Shown here: piece by piece, positions 17,195 through 25,778 of the stretch
How the letters are laid out: each line of letters opens with the position of its first letter
Numbering within the stretch: position 1 is the stretch's first letter
DNA from: JAVJSU01 sp040219275
GTDB lineage: Bacteria > Chloroflexota > Anaerolineae > Aggregatilineales > Phototrophicaceae
Assembly (NCBI GenBank): GCA_040219275.1
Contig: JAVJSU010000028.1
Span: 1 to 34,556, forward strand
Length of the DNA: 34,556 nt
Reading direction: 5' to 3'
Translations under genes and position numbers: made by a program
Notes under the pieces: generated by a model
Databases searched by the model: none
What the model was told of the DNA's origin: nothing
The model's input: the letters and a program-made list of their open reading frames with translations, nothing else

Positions 17195-19228
17195 ATGATT
17201 AAAAGAAATGGATCACAATGGCATAGTGATGATCGGTACTTTGGTCTTCACTATGATCTTCATGCGGGTTTAGGTGACAGTGTACTCGGAAAAAATGTTG
17301 ATTCCGACACGCTGATGCCAATGTTTGAGTTGATGAATCCAGAGTGGGTACAGACTGATTGTAAAGGACATGGGGGCTATACTAGCTGGTTTAGTCAGGT
17401 TCCAGAGGCTTCCGTAAGTCCCGGTATTGTCAATGATGCCTTATTAGGTTGGCGCAAGGCTACCAGCGCATTGAACCTCCCTTTACATTGTCACTATTCA
17501 GGAATTCGTGATGGTGCCGCCGCGCAAAAACATCCAGAATGGTGCATGGTTGATAGAGACAACCAACCATTAGACCCACAATATACAGGCGACGAAGCCT
17601 GGCCTGCCAATGACATTATGTCACCGCATGGTGATTATTTGTATAAACTCATGTTGCCACAATTGATTGAACTTATTGATCGCTATCAGGTCGATGGATT
17701 CTGGATTGACGGTGAGATATGGGCAGTTCACGCTGATTATGGAGAGAAGAGCAAAGCAAAGTTTATAGAAGAAACTGGTCACCAATCTGTCCCGACTGAT
17801 CCTGATCACCCTAATTGGCATCGGTGGATGCAGTTTAATCGAGATAGTTTTGCGAGATATGTGCAGATATATTGTGATGCGGTACATAATCACAAACAGG
17901 GTGTATTGGTCTGCTCAAATTGGTTACATACGTTTCGCCATCCGGGTAAACCAGATATTGGTACTGACTGGATAAGCGGAGATAACGCATGGGTATGGAG
18001 CATAGATGGTAGTCGATGCGAAGCGCGCTTTATTTCTACACGGGGCAAGCGTTGGGATATCATGCTATGGAGCTTTTATAAGCTAGGCGGAACACCAAGA
18101 GATGAAATGATACCCTGGACGATGAAACCGGTTCAGATGCTTCAGCAAGAAGCCGCAATTACACTTGCCTTCGGCGGTGCTGTACAAATTTATGAAAATG
18201 GTGGTTATGTAAGAGATGGTCGGATTCCATTATGGCGCATGAAACGACTTGGCGAAGTTGGTAAGTTTGTAAAACAGCGCCAATCGATATGCCAGCATAC
18301 GGAAACGATCCCACAGGTCGCTATTTTACATTCTGAGACACACTATTATGCGGGCGCAACCGAGCCATTCCCTTTTTTCAACAATAACTCTTCTCCGGTA
18401 GAAGCCGCAACATGTGCGCTTTTAGAGAATCACTATGCTGTAGATATTATGGATGAATGGGCGCTACTACCGCGTTTGTCTAACTTCCCATTAGTTGTTG
18501 CTCCAGAGCGAAACAATATGTCTCAAACGATGGTTAATGCCCTAAAAGATTATGTAGTAGGCGGCGGGTGTTTGCTTGTCACAGGTAGTGATGCCTACGA
18601 ACGTTTTGGTGCTGATTTTCTAGGAGCGGCTAGTGTGGCAGTGGAAAATGAGAGCGTCTATCATGTAGCTGTTGAAGATGGTGCCGTACCTATCGCCAGT
18701 GCAAAATGGCGATTACTAGAGCCAACTACCGGTCTCCCTTATGGACAACTTGGCACCACATCTGCACTTGATGACTACTTAATTGACTATCCTGCCGCGG
18801 TGATTAACGCTTTTGGCAAAGGTCGTGTGATCTTCATCCCATGTGACATTTTCACATGGTTCCATCAAGTACGCTACCCAATGGTACGGCAATTTATTGG
18901 AGAACTGCTGGATCACGGATTAGGCAAGCTACAATTTCGCCTCTTTGCACCAACGGGTATTGATATGGTGCTCCGGCAAAAAGACCAAAGCATCATCATT
19001 CATCTCATCAACCTAACATCCGGTTTACCGAATAATCCCCATGCAGGGGCAATTGATGAAATACCATGCTTAACCCATATCGAGATTGAAGTTGACCTTG
19101 AAGACTTACCAAAACACGTAAAAAGCGCCTTTGACAGTGTTCCGATTGAATGGCGTTATCACAATAAGTTATTGCAAATCACGTTGGATCACTTGCACAT
19201 TCACCAGGCAATTGTGATTGAAAAGTAA
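17195..19228 (+). CDS. Putative TIM-barrel glycoside hydrolase with beta-galactosidase-trimerisation-like domain
   Basis: A 677-residue protein. Residues 15-330 look like a TIM-barrel glycosidase of the hypothetical-glycosyl-hydrolase/alpha-L-fucosidase-like type: PLHCHYSGIRDG near 96 and the strand-end motif YQVDGFWIDGEIW at residues 165-176 (Asp167, Asp172 and Glu174), which resembles the nucleophile strand of GH29-type enzymes. Residues 385-560 contain VAILHSETHYYAG and LKDYVVGGGCLLVTGSDAYERFG, the amidotransferase-like fold seen as the trimerisation domain of GH42-type beta-galactosidases. The C-terminal 100 residues are beta-rich. No signal peptide is seen, so it should act on imported oligosaccharide. 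It is the first gene behind operator copy 3 and precedes the ABC importer. Glycosidase assignment is probable; linkage and sugar are unknown. Confidence 0.72.
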   Translation: MIKRNGSQWHSDDRYFGLHYDLHAGLGDSVLGKNVDSDTLMPMFELMNPEWVQTDCKGHGGYTSWFSQVPEASVSPGIVNDALLGWRKATSALNLPLHCHYSGIRDGAAAQKHPEWCMVDRDNQPLDPQYTGDEAWPANDIMSPHGDYLYKLMLPQLIELIDRYQVDGFWIDGEIWAVHADYGEKSKAKFIEETGHQSVPTDPDHPNWHRWMQFNRDSFARYVQIYCDAVHNHKQGVLVCSNWLHTFRHPGKPDIGTDWISGDNAWVWSIDGSRCEARFISTRGKRWDIMLWSFYKLGGTPRDEMIPWTMKPVQMLQQEAAITLAFGGAVQIYENGGYVRDGRIPLWRMKRLGEVGKFVKQRQSICQHTETIPQVAILHSETHYYAGATEPFPFFNNNSSPVEAATCALLENHYAVDIMDEWALLPRLSNFPLVVAPERNNMSQTMVNALKDYVVGGGCLLVTGSDAYERFGADFLGAASVAVENESVYHVAVEDGAVPIASAKWRLLEPTTGLPYGQLGTTSALDDYLIDYPAAVINAFGKGRVIFIPCDIFTWFHQVRYPMVRQFIGELLDHGLGKLQFRLFAPTGIDMVLRQKDQSIIIHLINLTSGLPNNPHAGAIDEIPCLTHIEIEVDLEDLPKHVKSAFDSVPIEWRYHNKLLQITLDHLHIHQAIVIEK

Positions 19229-19308
19229 GAATGAGACTGAATTGATATGTAATCAACTATGTTTTTTTGACATTTAGGTAAATCACCAGAAAAAATAATT
19301 TCTTATTC

Positions 19309-19322
19309 GGAGTATATCGTTG
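19309..19322 (+). promoter_or_regulatory. Ribosome-binding site that fixes a TTG start
   Basis: GGAG at 19309-19312 lies seven bases before TTG at 19320-19322. No ATG or GTG nearby would give a proper N-terminus, and the protein from the TTG (M-AEYIIRRIFWMFP) matches the usual start of DppB/OppB permeases. Confidence 0.65.
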
Positions 19323-20309
19323 GCTGAATATATTATTCGTAGAATTTTTTGGATGTTTCCTACGCTAATAGTAATTAGTGTACTTGTTTTTGTCCTAATC
19401 CAATTGCCCCCTGGTGATTTTCTTACCAGTCGGATTGTCGCAATGGAATTAGAGGGTAATCCACCTGATCCTGCGTGGATTGAGGCAATGACAGAACGTT
19501 ATGGATTAAATCAACCCATCTATACACAGTATTACAAATGGATAAGTAACATTGTTCTAGAGGGTGATTTTGGGCGTTCGTTCGAATATGAACGACCTGT
19601 TTCAGAACTTATTTGGGAGCGCCTTGCCCTGACTGCCGCTATATCGGTATTTACCATTCTGTTTACGTGGGCAGTCGCTATACCCATCGGCATTTATTCA
19701 GCAACCCATCAATATTCGCTATTTGATTACTTATTTACATTTATCGGGTTCATGGGGCGGGCAATACCCGATTTCCTACTGGCTATTGTTTTAATGTGGC
19801 TTGGATATACGTGGTTCGGGCTTGATATGGGCGGTTTGTTCTCACGTGAGTTCAGAGATGCGCCGTGGTCATGGGAGAGATTTGTCAACTTGATGCAACA
19901 TATTTGGTTGCCGGTGCTCATCCTTGGCACTTCCGCAACCGCGGGACTTATTCGTACTTTGCGAGCTAATTTATTGGATGAACTGCGTAAACCGTATGTC
20001 ATCACCGCCCGGTCTAAAGGGTTATCTGAATGGCATCTTGTATTAAAGTACCCTGTACGTATCGCCCTCAACCCATTTTTTAGCACGATCGGTGACATAT
20101 TGCCTGCGCTAATATCCGGTTCTGCCATTGTCTCCGTGGTTTTGAGTTTGCCAACAACTGGACCGTTACTCTTACGTGCTCTGTTAAATCAAGATATGTA
20201 TCTTGCCGGCAGTTTTCTGCTCTTACTTACCATCCTAACGTTAATTGGAACCCTGTTATCAGATGTGCTACTTGCGATGATGGATCCGCGCATCCGGCAG
20301 ACGATGTAG
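19320..20309 (+). CDS. Dpp/Opp-type ABC transporter permease, DppB/OppB-like
   Basis: A 329-residue inner-membrane permease. It begins YIIRRIFWMFPTLIVISVLVFVLIQLPPGDF, the classic first membrane segment of DppB/OppB, and contains five further hydrophobic segments. The EAA loop that contacts the ATPase is LRKPYVITARSKGLSE, near residue 220. The start is a TTG supported by GGAG seven bases upstream. It is followed 15 bases later by the partner permease gene. Together with the downstream binding protein and two ATPases it makes a complete importer. Such PepT-family systems are annotated as peptide transporters, but in glycan islands they often import oligosaccharides; the context supports that here (inference). 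Confidence 0.93.
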   Translation: MAEYIIRRIFWMFPTLIVISVLVFVLIQLPPGDFLTSRIVAMELEGNPPDPAWIEAMTERYGLNQPIYTQYYKWISNIVLEGDFGRSFEYERPVSELIWERLALTAAISVFTILFTWAVAIPIGIYSATHQYSLFDYLFTFIGFMGRAIPDFLLAIVLMWLGYTWFGLDMGGLFSREFRDAPWSWERFVNLMQHIWLPVLILGTSATAGLIRTLRANLLDELRKPYVITARSKGLSEWHLVLKYPVRIALNPFFSTIGDILPALISGSAIVSVVLSLPTTGPLLLRALLNQDMYLAGSFLLLLTILTLIGTLLSDVLLAMMDPRIRQTM

Positions 20310-20324
20310 GAGGAGAAAACTCAT

Positions 20325-21479
20325 ATGACATCTCAAGATATTTTACCGCTGGAAAATAATATCGAACCAATGCAGGTAGCAGAAGAAAAAGTCTATACTG
20401 CATCACAGTGGCAACTGATGTGGTGGCGCTTCAAAAAACATAAGATTGCAGTGGTGAGTCTCATAATACTAATTCTTGCCTATATGATCGCTATGTTCGC
20501 TGATTTTGTTGCCCCCCATAATCCGGCGCGATATACAGCATCCCTCTCATATGCGCCCCCAATGCAGGTCTACCTATTTGATGAAACCGAAGATGGGCGG
20601 ATCTGGTTTCGCCCTCACGTTTTTGGATATACATCAGAACGCAATACGGAAACGTATGCGCTTGATTTTGTGGAAGACCCTGAAGGAAAGCATCCAATTA
20701 GGCTTTTTACACGTGGTGATGAGTACGAGTTATGGGGATTGATCTCAACTGATATTCATCTGTTCGGTGTGGAAGATTTAGACACACCTCTATTGCTACT
20801 AGGCGCAGATCAACTGGGACGCGATTTGTTATCACGCATCATTTATGGAGCGCGAGTATCGTTATCAATCGGTTTAATTGGGGTGGTACTATCGTTTTTT
20901 CTGGGTATTTTCCTGGGTGGCATATCCGGTTACTACGGTGGCATTGTTGATATGATCATCCAAAGAACAATTGAAATTATACGATCTATTCCTGCCATAC
21001 CACTCTGGCTTACTCTTAGCGCGGCGTTGCCTGTCGATTGGTCACTAACCCGTAGATACTTCGCTATTACGATAATTTTATCTTTACTTGGGTGGATAGG
21101 TATTGCGCGTGTTGTTCGCGGGAAATTCTTGTCTCTCCGTGAAGAAGAATTTGTTTTGGCCGCAAAACTCTCGGGAACAAATGAAATAAAGATTATCTTC
21201 ATTCATCTGGTGCCATCGTTCTTTAGCGATCTTATCGCCCGTTTGACCTTGTTGATCCCAAATATGATCCTTGCTGAAACCGCTCTGAGCTTTTTAGGAC
21301 TCGGTTTATCTGACCCGGTCATTAGCTGGGGTGTGCTTCTACAATCCTCACAGCAAATCTCTATTGTTGCATTATATCCATGGTTAATGCTTCCAGCTTT
21401 GGCTGTGATTATTGTCGTGCTGGCATTTAACTTTGTTGGGGATGGTTTACGTGATGCCGCCGACCCTTATACGCGTTAG
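20325..21479 (+). CDS. Dpp/Opp-type ABC transporter permease, DppC/OppC-like
   Basis: A 384-residue permease, longer than the roughly 300 residues of E. coli DppC. TM1 is residues 41-60. An extracytoplasmic stretch of about 100 residues follows (roughly 61-165, including FRPHVFGYTSERNTETYALD and DIHLFGVED) before the family motif GADQLGRDLLSRIIYGARVSL at 160-180. The EAA loop is EFVLAAKLSGTNEIKIIFIHL. This long insertion is a known variant of OppC in several phyla and may contact the binding protein. The start is fixed by a strong GGAGGAG site nine bases upstream of the ATG. It is co-transcribed with the upstream permease gene. Confidence 0.93.
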   Translation: MTSQDILPLENNIEPMQVAEEKVYTASQWQLMWWRFKKHKIAVVSLIILILAYMIAMFADFVAPHNPARYTASLSYAPPMQVYLFDETEDGRIWFRPHVFGYTSERNTETYALDFVEDPEGKHPIRLFTRGDEYELWGLISTDIHLFGVEDLDTPLLLLGADQLGRDLLSRIIYGARVSLSIGLIGVVLSFFLGIFLGGISGYYGGIVDMIIQRTIEIIRSIPAIPLWLTLSAALPVDWSLTRRYFAITIILSLLGWIGIARVVRGKFLSLREEEFVLAAKLSGTNEIKIIFIHLVPSFFSDLIARLTLLIPNMILAETALSFLGLGLSDPVISWGVLLQSSQQISIVALYPWLMLPALAVIIVVLAFNFVGDGLRDAADPYTR

Positions 21480-21483
21480 TCAT

Positions 21484-21501
21484 TTGGCATAAAAATGCCA
21501 A
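21484..21501 (+). other. Small intercistronic hairpin
   Basis: TTGGCAT-AAAA-ATGCCAA gives a perfect 7-bp stem with a 4-base loop, in the 59-base gap between the second permease and the binding-protein gene. There is no T-tract, so it is not a typical terminator; it could act as an mRNA processing or stability element. Confidence 0.45.
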
Positions 21502-21538
21502 TGCCTGAAAATCTACTATTTATTAAGGAGAAAAAATT

Positions 21539-23464
21539 ATGAGGAAGATTTTTGTTACTTTGGTCACACTGTTGCTACTAACCATTGTAGCTACACTTGT
21601 ACCAGCTCAGGATGCTTCGGTATATACCGAAGCACCAATGCTTGCTGAAATGGTAGCCGCTGGCGACTTGCCACCTGTAGAAGAACGACTTCCTAATGAT
21701 CCCGTCGTCATTCCCGTAGAAGATGCCATTGGTGAGTATGGCGGAGAGCTTGTCACATGGGATACCCAATTCAATACAGGTGCATGTCAGTTACAGAATA
21801 TTCGTGAAACATCTAGCTATAGCTTTGTGTATTACAATCCCCGGACAACGGAATTGGAACCCAATATTTTGACGAGTTGGGAATTAAGTGACGACCTTCA
21901 AGAACTAACAATGACATTACGCACCGGGTTACATTGGTCTGATGGCGCGCCAGTAACCACTGAGGATGTGTCGTTTTGGTGGAATGATATTCAGACCTAT
22001 ACCGACCTATTTCCAACGATAGATTCAGCTTATACCACGGTTGGTGATGATGGCGTAGCTGTACCTATGGAAGTCATCATACTGGATGACTTGACATTTC
22101 AATTTGCCTTTGCTCATCCCAACCCTGGATTTGTAAGCAACTTGTCCCAGAATATCTACTTATCACCGAAGCATTATCTAAGCCAATTTCACCCGAACTA
22201 TGTAGATAACTCAGCTGAACTTGCAAGCGATGCTGGCTTTGATACGTGGATCGATTTCTTTAGTACGATCTCTGAAAGTGAGATTGCACAGACGAATGTT
22301 GATCTTCCGGTATTACGCGCATGGGTATTGGAATCAGTGGATTCATCAAATACAAAAGTCTATGTACGTAATCCATATTTCTGGAAAGTCGATGAAGCGG
22401 GCAATCAATTACCCTATGTTGATTATTATGAGCGAACGGTGGTAGAAAGCGCAGAAATTGGATTTGCCAGATCGCTAACAGGTGAATTCAATCTTTCGCT
22501 CATTAACTTAACAGATATTCCTCTGGCGATAGCTGAACAAGAACGTGGTGGTTTTAGAGTCTATCTAACTCCAACTAACACAGCAGCTGACGGATTTGCT
22601 TTTGCCTTCAATTATACGTTACAAGATGCTGAACTTAGCGACGTGTTTAATGACATTCGGTTTAGGCAAGCAATTTCATATTCTATCAATCGTGATGAAT
22701 GGAACGACCTATTCCATCTTGGCTTAGGTATCCCCCGTCAAGCTATTCCTGGACCAGATACCAGTTTTTATGTTGATGGAATTGATCAACTCTATACTCA
22801 GTACGATGTCGAGCTTGCAAATCAATTGCTAGATGAAATGGGACTGGTATGGCAAGATGGCGAGGACTATCGCACCTTACCAAGCGGAGCCCCCTTTATC
22901 ATACAAACACCCATCGATGAGCGTTCGACAAACAAATGGGAAATCATGCAACAATATTGGGCGACAATTGGTGTCGGGTTAGATTTTACCCCAATTTCCC
23001 CTCAACTGCTTCGTGAACAACTTCAGACTAATGAAGTTGCCGTCGGAAGTTGGGGTGGAGGCGGTGCCGGTGAATTTTTCGCACATTCCATCAGCCCTAT
23101 CCGCTATGTTCCGCCGTGGCACTTTCCTTTCCTGGCACAAGGAGGGTTGTTATGGTCGAATTGGCACACAACAGGTGGTGCAGAAGGTGAAGTTCCGCCA
23201 GAAATTATCCAGCAACTTTTCCAGATTGTGGACGAATGGACACAACAACCGTTCGGTTCAGAAGACTACATCTCCTTAGGTGAGCAAATTCTGACAATCA
23301 ATGCAGAAAATCTGTGGTGGTTCGGCGTTGTTGGCTACGATCCACAGGCGTGGATCATTGGCGCAAACTTGAGAAATCTCCCTGCTGAAGACACACTGGT
23401 TCCAACAGATATTTGCGGCAGTATCGGTAGCTACTTGCCAGAGCAAATCTGGATTTCACAATAG
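21539..23464 (+). CDS. Extracellular solute-binding protein, family 5 (DppA/OppA-type)
   Basis: A 641-residue secreted binding protein. Residues 1-23 are a Sec signal peptide (basic MRK, hydrophobic core, VPA cleavage at about 23/24). There is no lipobox cysteine, so anchoring is not by lipidation unless a different mechanism is used. The mature part has the SBP_bac_5 landmarks LTMTLRTGLHWSDGAPVTTEDVSFWWND and, further on, FRQAISYSINRDEWND. The N-terminal extension (EAPMLAEMVAAGDLPPVEERLP) is typical of Chloroflexota and related family-5 proteins found with glycan genes. An AAGGAG site precedes the ATG. It captures the ligand for the permease pair encoded just upstream. The ligand could be an oligosaccharide rather than a peptide (inference). 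Confidence 0.93.
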   Translation: MRKIFVTLVTLLLLTIVATLVPAQDASVYTEAPMLAEMVAAGDLPPVEERLPNDPVVIPVEDAIGEYGGELVTWDTQFNTGACQLQNIRETSSYSFVYYNPRTTELEPNILTSWELSDDLQELTMTLRTGLHWSDGAPVTTEDVSFWWNDIQTYTDLFPTIDSAYTTVGDDGVAVPMEVIILDDLTFQFAFAHPNPGFVSNLSQNIYLSPKHYLSQFHPNYVDNSAELASDAGFDTWIDFFSTISESEIAQTNVDLPVLRAWVLESVDSSNTKVYVRNPYFWKVDEAGNQLPYVDYYERTVVESAEIGFARSLTGEFNLSLINLTDIPLAIAEQERGGFRVYLTPTNTAADGFAFAFNYTLQDAELSDVFNDIRFRQAISYSINRDEWNDLFHLGLGIPRQAIPGPDTSFYVDGIDQLYTQYDVELANQLLDEMGLVWQDGEDYRTLPSGAPFIIQTPIDERSTNKWEIMQQYWATIGVGLDFTPISPQLLREQLQTNEVAVGSWGGGGAGEFFAHSISPIRYVPPWHFPFLAQGGLLWSNWHTTGGAEGEVPPEIIQQLFQIVDEWTQQPFGSEDYISLGEQILTINAENLWWFGVVGYDPQAWIIGANLRNLPAEDTLVPTDICGSIGSYLPEQIWISQ

Positions 23465-23483
23465 GTCTATATCAACATAAGGT

Positions 23484-23518
23484 ATGTCAGAAGCCTCTCC
23501 TGTAGAGGTTTCTGACAT
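23484..23518 (+). other. Strong intercistronic hairpin without a T-tract
   Basis: A 15-bp stem (one G-U pair) around the loop CCTGT: ATGTCAGAAGCCTCT pairs with AGAGGTTTCTGACAT. It begins 20 bases after the binding-protein stop and lies upstream of the ATPase gene. There is no T-tract after it, so it is more likely an RNA stabiliser or partial attenuator that keeps the binding protein more abundant than the ATPases (inference). Confidence 0.65.
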
Positions 23519-23554
23519 CATAAATCCTCAAAATCTAATTATGGATCCGGGCAA

Positions 23555-24604
23555 ATGATGAAGGAATTACAATTTAAAGACGAAAAAAATCAAAATAAGT
23601 ACCTTATTGAATTGCAAAATCTAAAGGTATATTTTGAATTGCGTGAGGGGACTGTCCGCGCCGTAGATGGTGTGAGCTTTGCGATTGAAGCTGGAAAAAC
23701 GCTTGGTGTTGTAGGCGAGAGTGGATGCGGTAAAAGTGTAACTTCAGAAGCAATTATGCGACTGATTCCACCACCGGGAACTATTATCGATGGCAAAATT
23801 ATTTTGCGACATAACACCGGGGAAGAAGTCAATATTACTAATTTGAAGGCGAATAGCAGTCAGATGCGCCAAATTCGAGGTAACGAAATTTCTAAGATTT
23901 TTCAGGAACCGATGACATCTTTAAGCCCTGTTCACACAATCGGTAATCAGATTTCTGAGGTTATCATTCTTCATCAAAAATTAAGGAAAACGCAAGCCAA
24001 GCAACATGCTATTGAAATGCTTAGGCATGTCGGCATCCCTAAGCCTGAAGATCGATATGACAGTTATCCGTTTGAATTATCTGGCGGAATGCGCCAGCGT
24101 GCAATGATCGCTATGGCGCTTGCATGTAACCCGAGCTTACTGATTGCGGATGAGCCAACGACCGCTCTCGATGTTACAACCGAGGCACAGATTCTTGATC
24201 TGATGCGGTCGCTTCAAACCGAATTCAATATGGCAATCCTTTTTATTTCACACAATCTGGGTGTCATCGCAGAAATGGCAGATAATGTTGTGGTGATGTA
24301 TATGGGTAAAAATGTTGAATATGCCGCAACAGAAGATCTGTTTTATCGTCCTGCACATCCCTATACGCTAGATTTATTGCGCTCAATACCGCGTGTAAAC
24401 GACACAACACAAACACGCCTGTACACGATTACAGGAAATGTACCTGATCCGTACAATATCCCTAAGGGATGCTCCTATCACCCTCGTTGCTCACATGCCA
24501 TTTCTGGGAAATGTGACGTTGATAGACCTGTCCCACTTTTTGAGATTGAAGAAGGGCATCATGTGCGATGCTGGCTATATGAAGATTATGCTAAGGTCGA
24601 GTAA
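23555..24604 (+). CDS. Oligopeptide/oligosaccharide ABC transporter ATP-binding protein, OppD/DppD-like
   Basis: A 349-residue ATPase. Walker A is GESGCGKSV at residues 54-62, the ABC signature is LSGGMRQRAMIAMAL, and Walker B with the catalytic glutamate is LLIADEPTTALD, followed by the switch His in FISHNLGVIAE. The C-terminal tail GCSYHPRCSHAISGKCDVDRP is the Cys-containing oligopeptide-transporter extension. It drives import through the permease pair encoded upstream and dimerises with the product of the next gene, six bases away. The ribosome-binding site is weak, and the strong hairpin upstream may lower its expression relative to the binding protein. Confidence 0.95.
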   Translation: MMKELQFKDEKNQNKYLIELQNLKVYFELREGTVRAVDGVSFAIEAGKTLGVVGESGCGKSVTSEAIMRLIPPPGTIIDGKIILRHNTGEEVNITNLKANSSQMRQIRGNEISKIFQEPMTSLSPVHTIGNQISEVIILHQKLRKTQAKQHAIEMLRHVGIPKPEDRYDSYPFELSGGMRQRAMIAMALACNPSLLIADEPTTALDVTTEAQILDLMRSLQTEFNMAILFISHNLGVIAEMADNVVVMYMGKNVEYAATEDLFYRPAHPYTLDLLRSIPRVNDTTQTRLYTITGNVPDPYNIPKGCSYHPRCSHAISGKCDVDRPVPLFEIEEGHHVRCWLYEDYAKVE

Positions 24605-24610
24605 GAATTT

Positions 24611-25708
24611 ATGAGTACCAATAAGCAAAACAAGACTGATTTGCTAGAAATCTATAATTTAAAGAAATATTTTCCAATTTATAAGGGAATAATTCGCCAC
24701 GTTGCAGGCTATGTAAAAGCGGTGGATGATGTCAGCCTTTATATCAAACATGGTGAAACACTGGGTTTAGTTGGAGAAAGCGGTTCCGGGAAAACAACAA
24801 CCGGGCGTATGATACTGCGTGCTCACGAACCTACTGAAGGCGAAATCTGGTTTGATGATCCGGTGATGGGGCGAGTAAATACGGTCACTTTAGGAAAACA
24901 CGATTTAAAGCAAGTTCGGCAGAACATGCAAATGATCTTTCAGGATCCCTATTCATCATTAAACCCGCGTCGGACACTTCTCCAGATCGTTGGAGAACCG
25001 CTTGTCGCAAATAAGGTCGCAACCGGAGAAAAATTGCGTGAACGAGTGGCTGAATTATTGCATATTGTCGGTTTAAGACCAGAATATATGGTGCGTTATC
25101 CACATGCCTTTAGTGGCGGGCAACGCCAGCGCATTGGCATTGCACGGGCACTTGCCTTAAATCCTAAACTTATCATCTGTGATGAGCCGGTATCTGCGCT
25201 TGATGTGTCAATACAGGCGCAAATACTCAATCTATTAAAAGATTTACAGGACGAATTTGATTTAACATATCTGTTTGTTGCCCATGACCTCAGTGTCGTG
25301 AAGCATATTAGCGATCGTGTAGCTGTGATGTACGCAGGTAAAATTGCAGAAATCGCACCTGTTAAGCAGTTGTTCCAGAAGCCAAAACATCCTTATAGCG
25401 AAGCGCTACTTTCTGCCGTCCCAAAACCAGACCCCATGATTAAGACCAAACGCATACTCCTCCAGGGCGAAGTCGCTGATCCTGCTAATTTGCCATCAGG
25501 GTGTTCTTTTCATCCCCGTTGTAAATATACCACAGACATTTGTAAAGTTCTGACACCCACATTACGTGAGATCACACCGGGTAGTTTTGCCGCCTGTCAT
25601 CATGCTGAGACACTAGAATTAACTAGCGTGGAAGAAAGCGTAATTACTTACAAGGAGAGTAAATTACTTCCCAATGAGATGCTCAGGAAAACAACAGAGT
25701 TGACTTGA
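24611..25708 (+). CDS. Oligopeptide/oligosaccharide ABC transporter ATP-binding protein, OppF/DppF-like
   Basis: A 365-residue ATPase with Walker A GESGSGKTTTGR near residue 57, signature FSGGQRQRIGIARAL, Walker B LIICDEPVSALD and switch FVAHDLSVVKH. The C-terminal tail GCSFHPRCKYTTDICKV is the family extension, followed by about 40 extra residues (ESVITYKESKLLPNEMLRK) not usually needed. It is the second ATPase of the heterodimeric PepT-type importer and follows the OppD-like gene by six bases. The next gene, a sulfatase, comes after 70 bases. Confidence 0.95.
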   Translation: MSTNKQNKTDLLEIYNLKKYFPIYKGIIRHVAGYVKAVDDVSLYIKHGETLGLVGESGSGKTTTGRMILRAHEPTEGEIWFDDPVMGRVNTVTLGKHDLKQVRQNMQMIFQDPYSSLNPRRTLLQIVGEPLVANKVATGEKLRERVAELLHIVGLRPEYMVRYPHAFSGGQRQRIGIARALALNPKLIICDEPVSALDVSIQAQILNLLKDLQDEFDLTYLFVAHDLSVVKHISDRVAVMYAGKIAEIAPVKQLFQKPKHPYSEALLSAVPKPDPMIKTKRILLQGEVADPANLPSGCSFHPRCKYTTDICKVLTPTLREITPGSFAACHHAETLELTSVEESVITYKESKLLPNEMLRKTTELT

Positions 25709-25778
25709 CCCATTGTGTCAATTTGATTTACGCCATAATGCCCGATGACTTGTAAGTGTATACGAAGGTGAAAATCAT

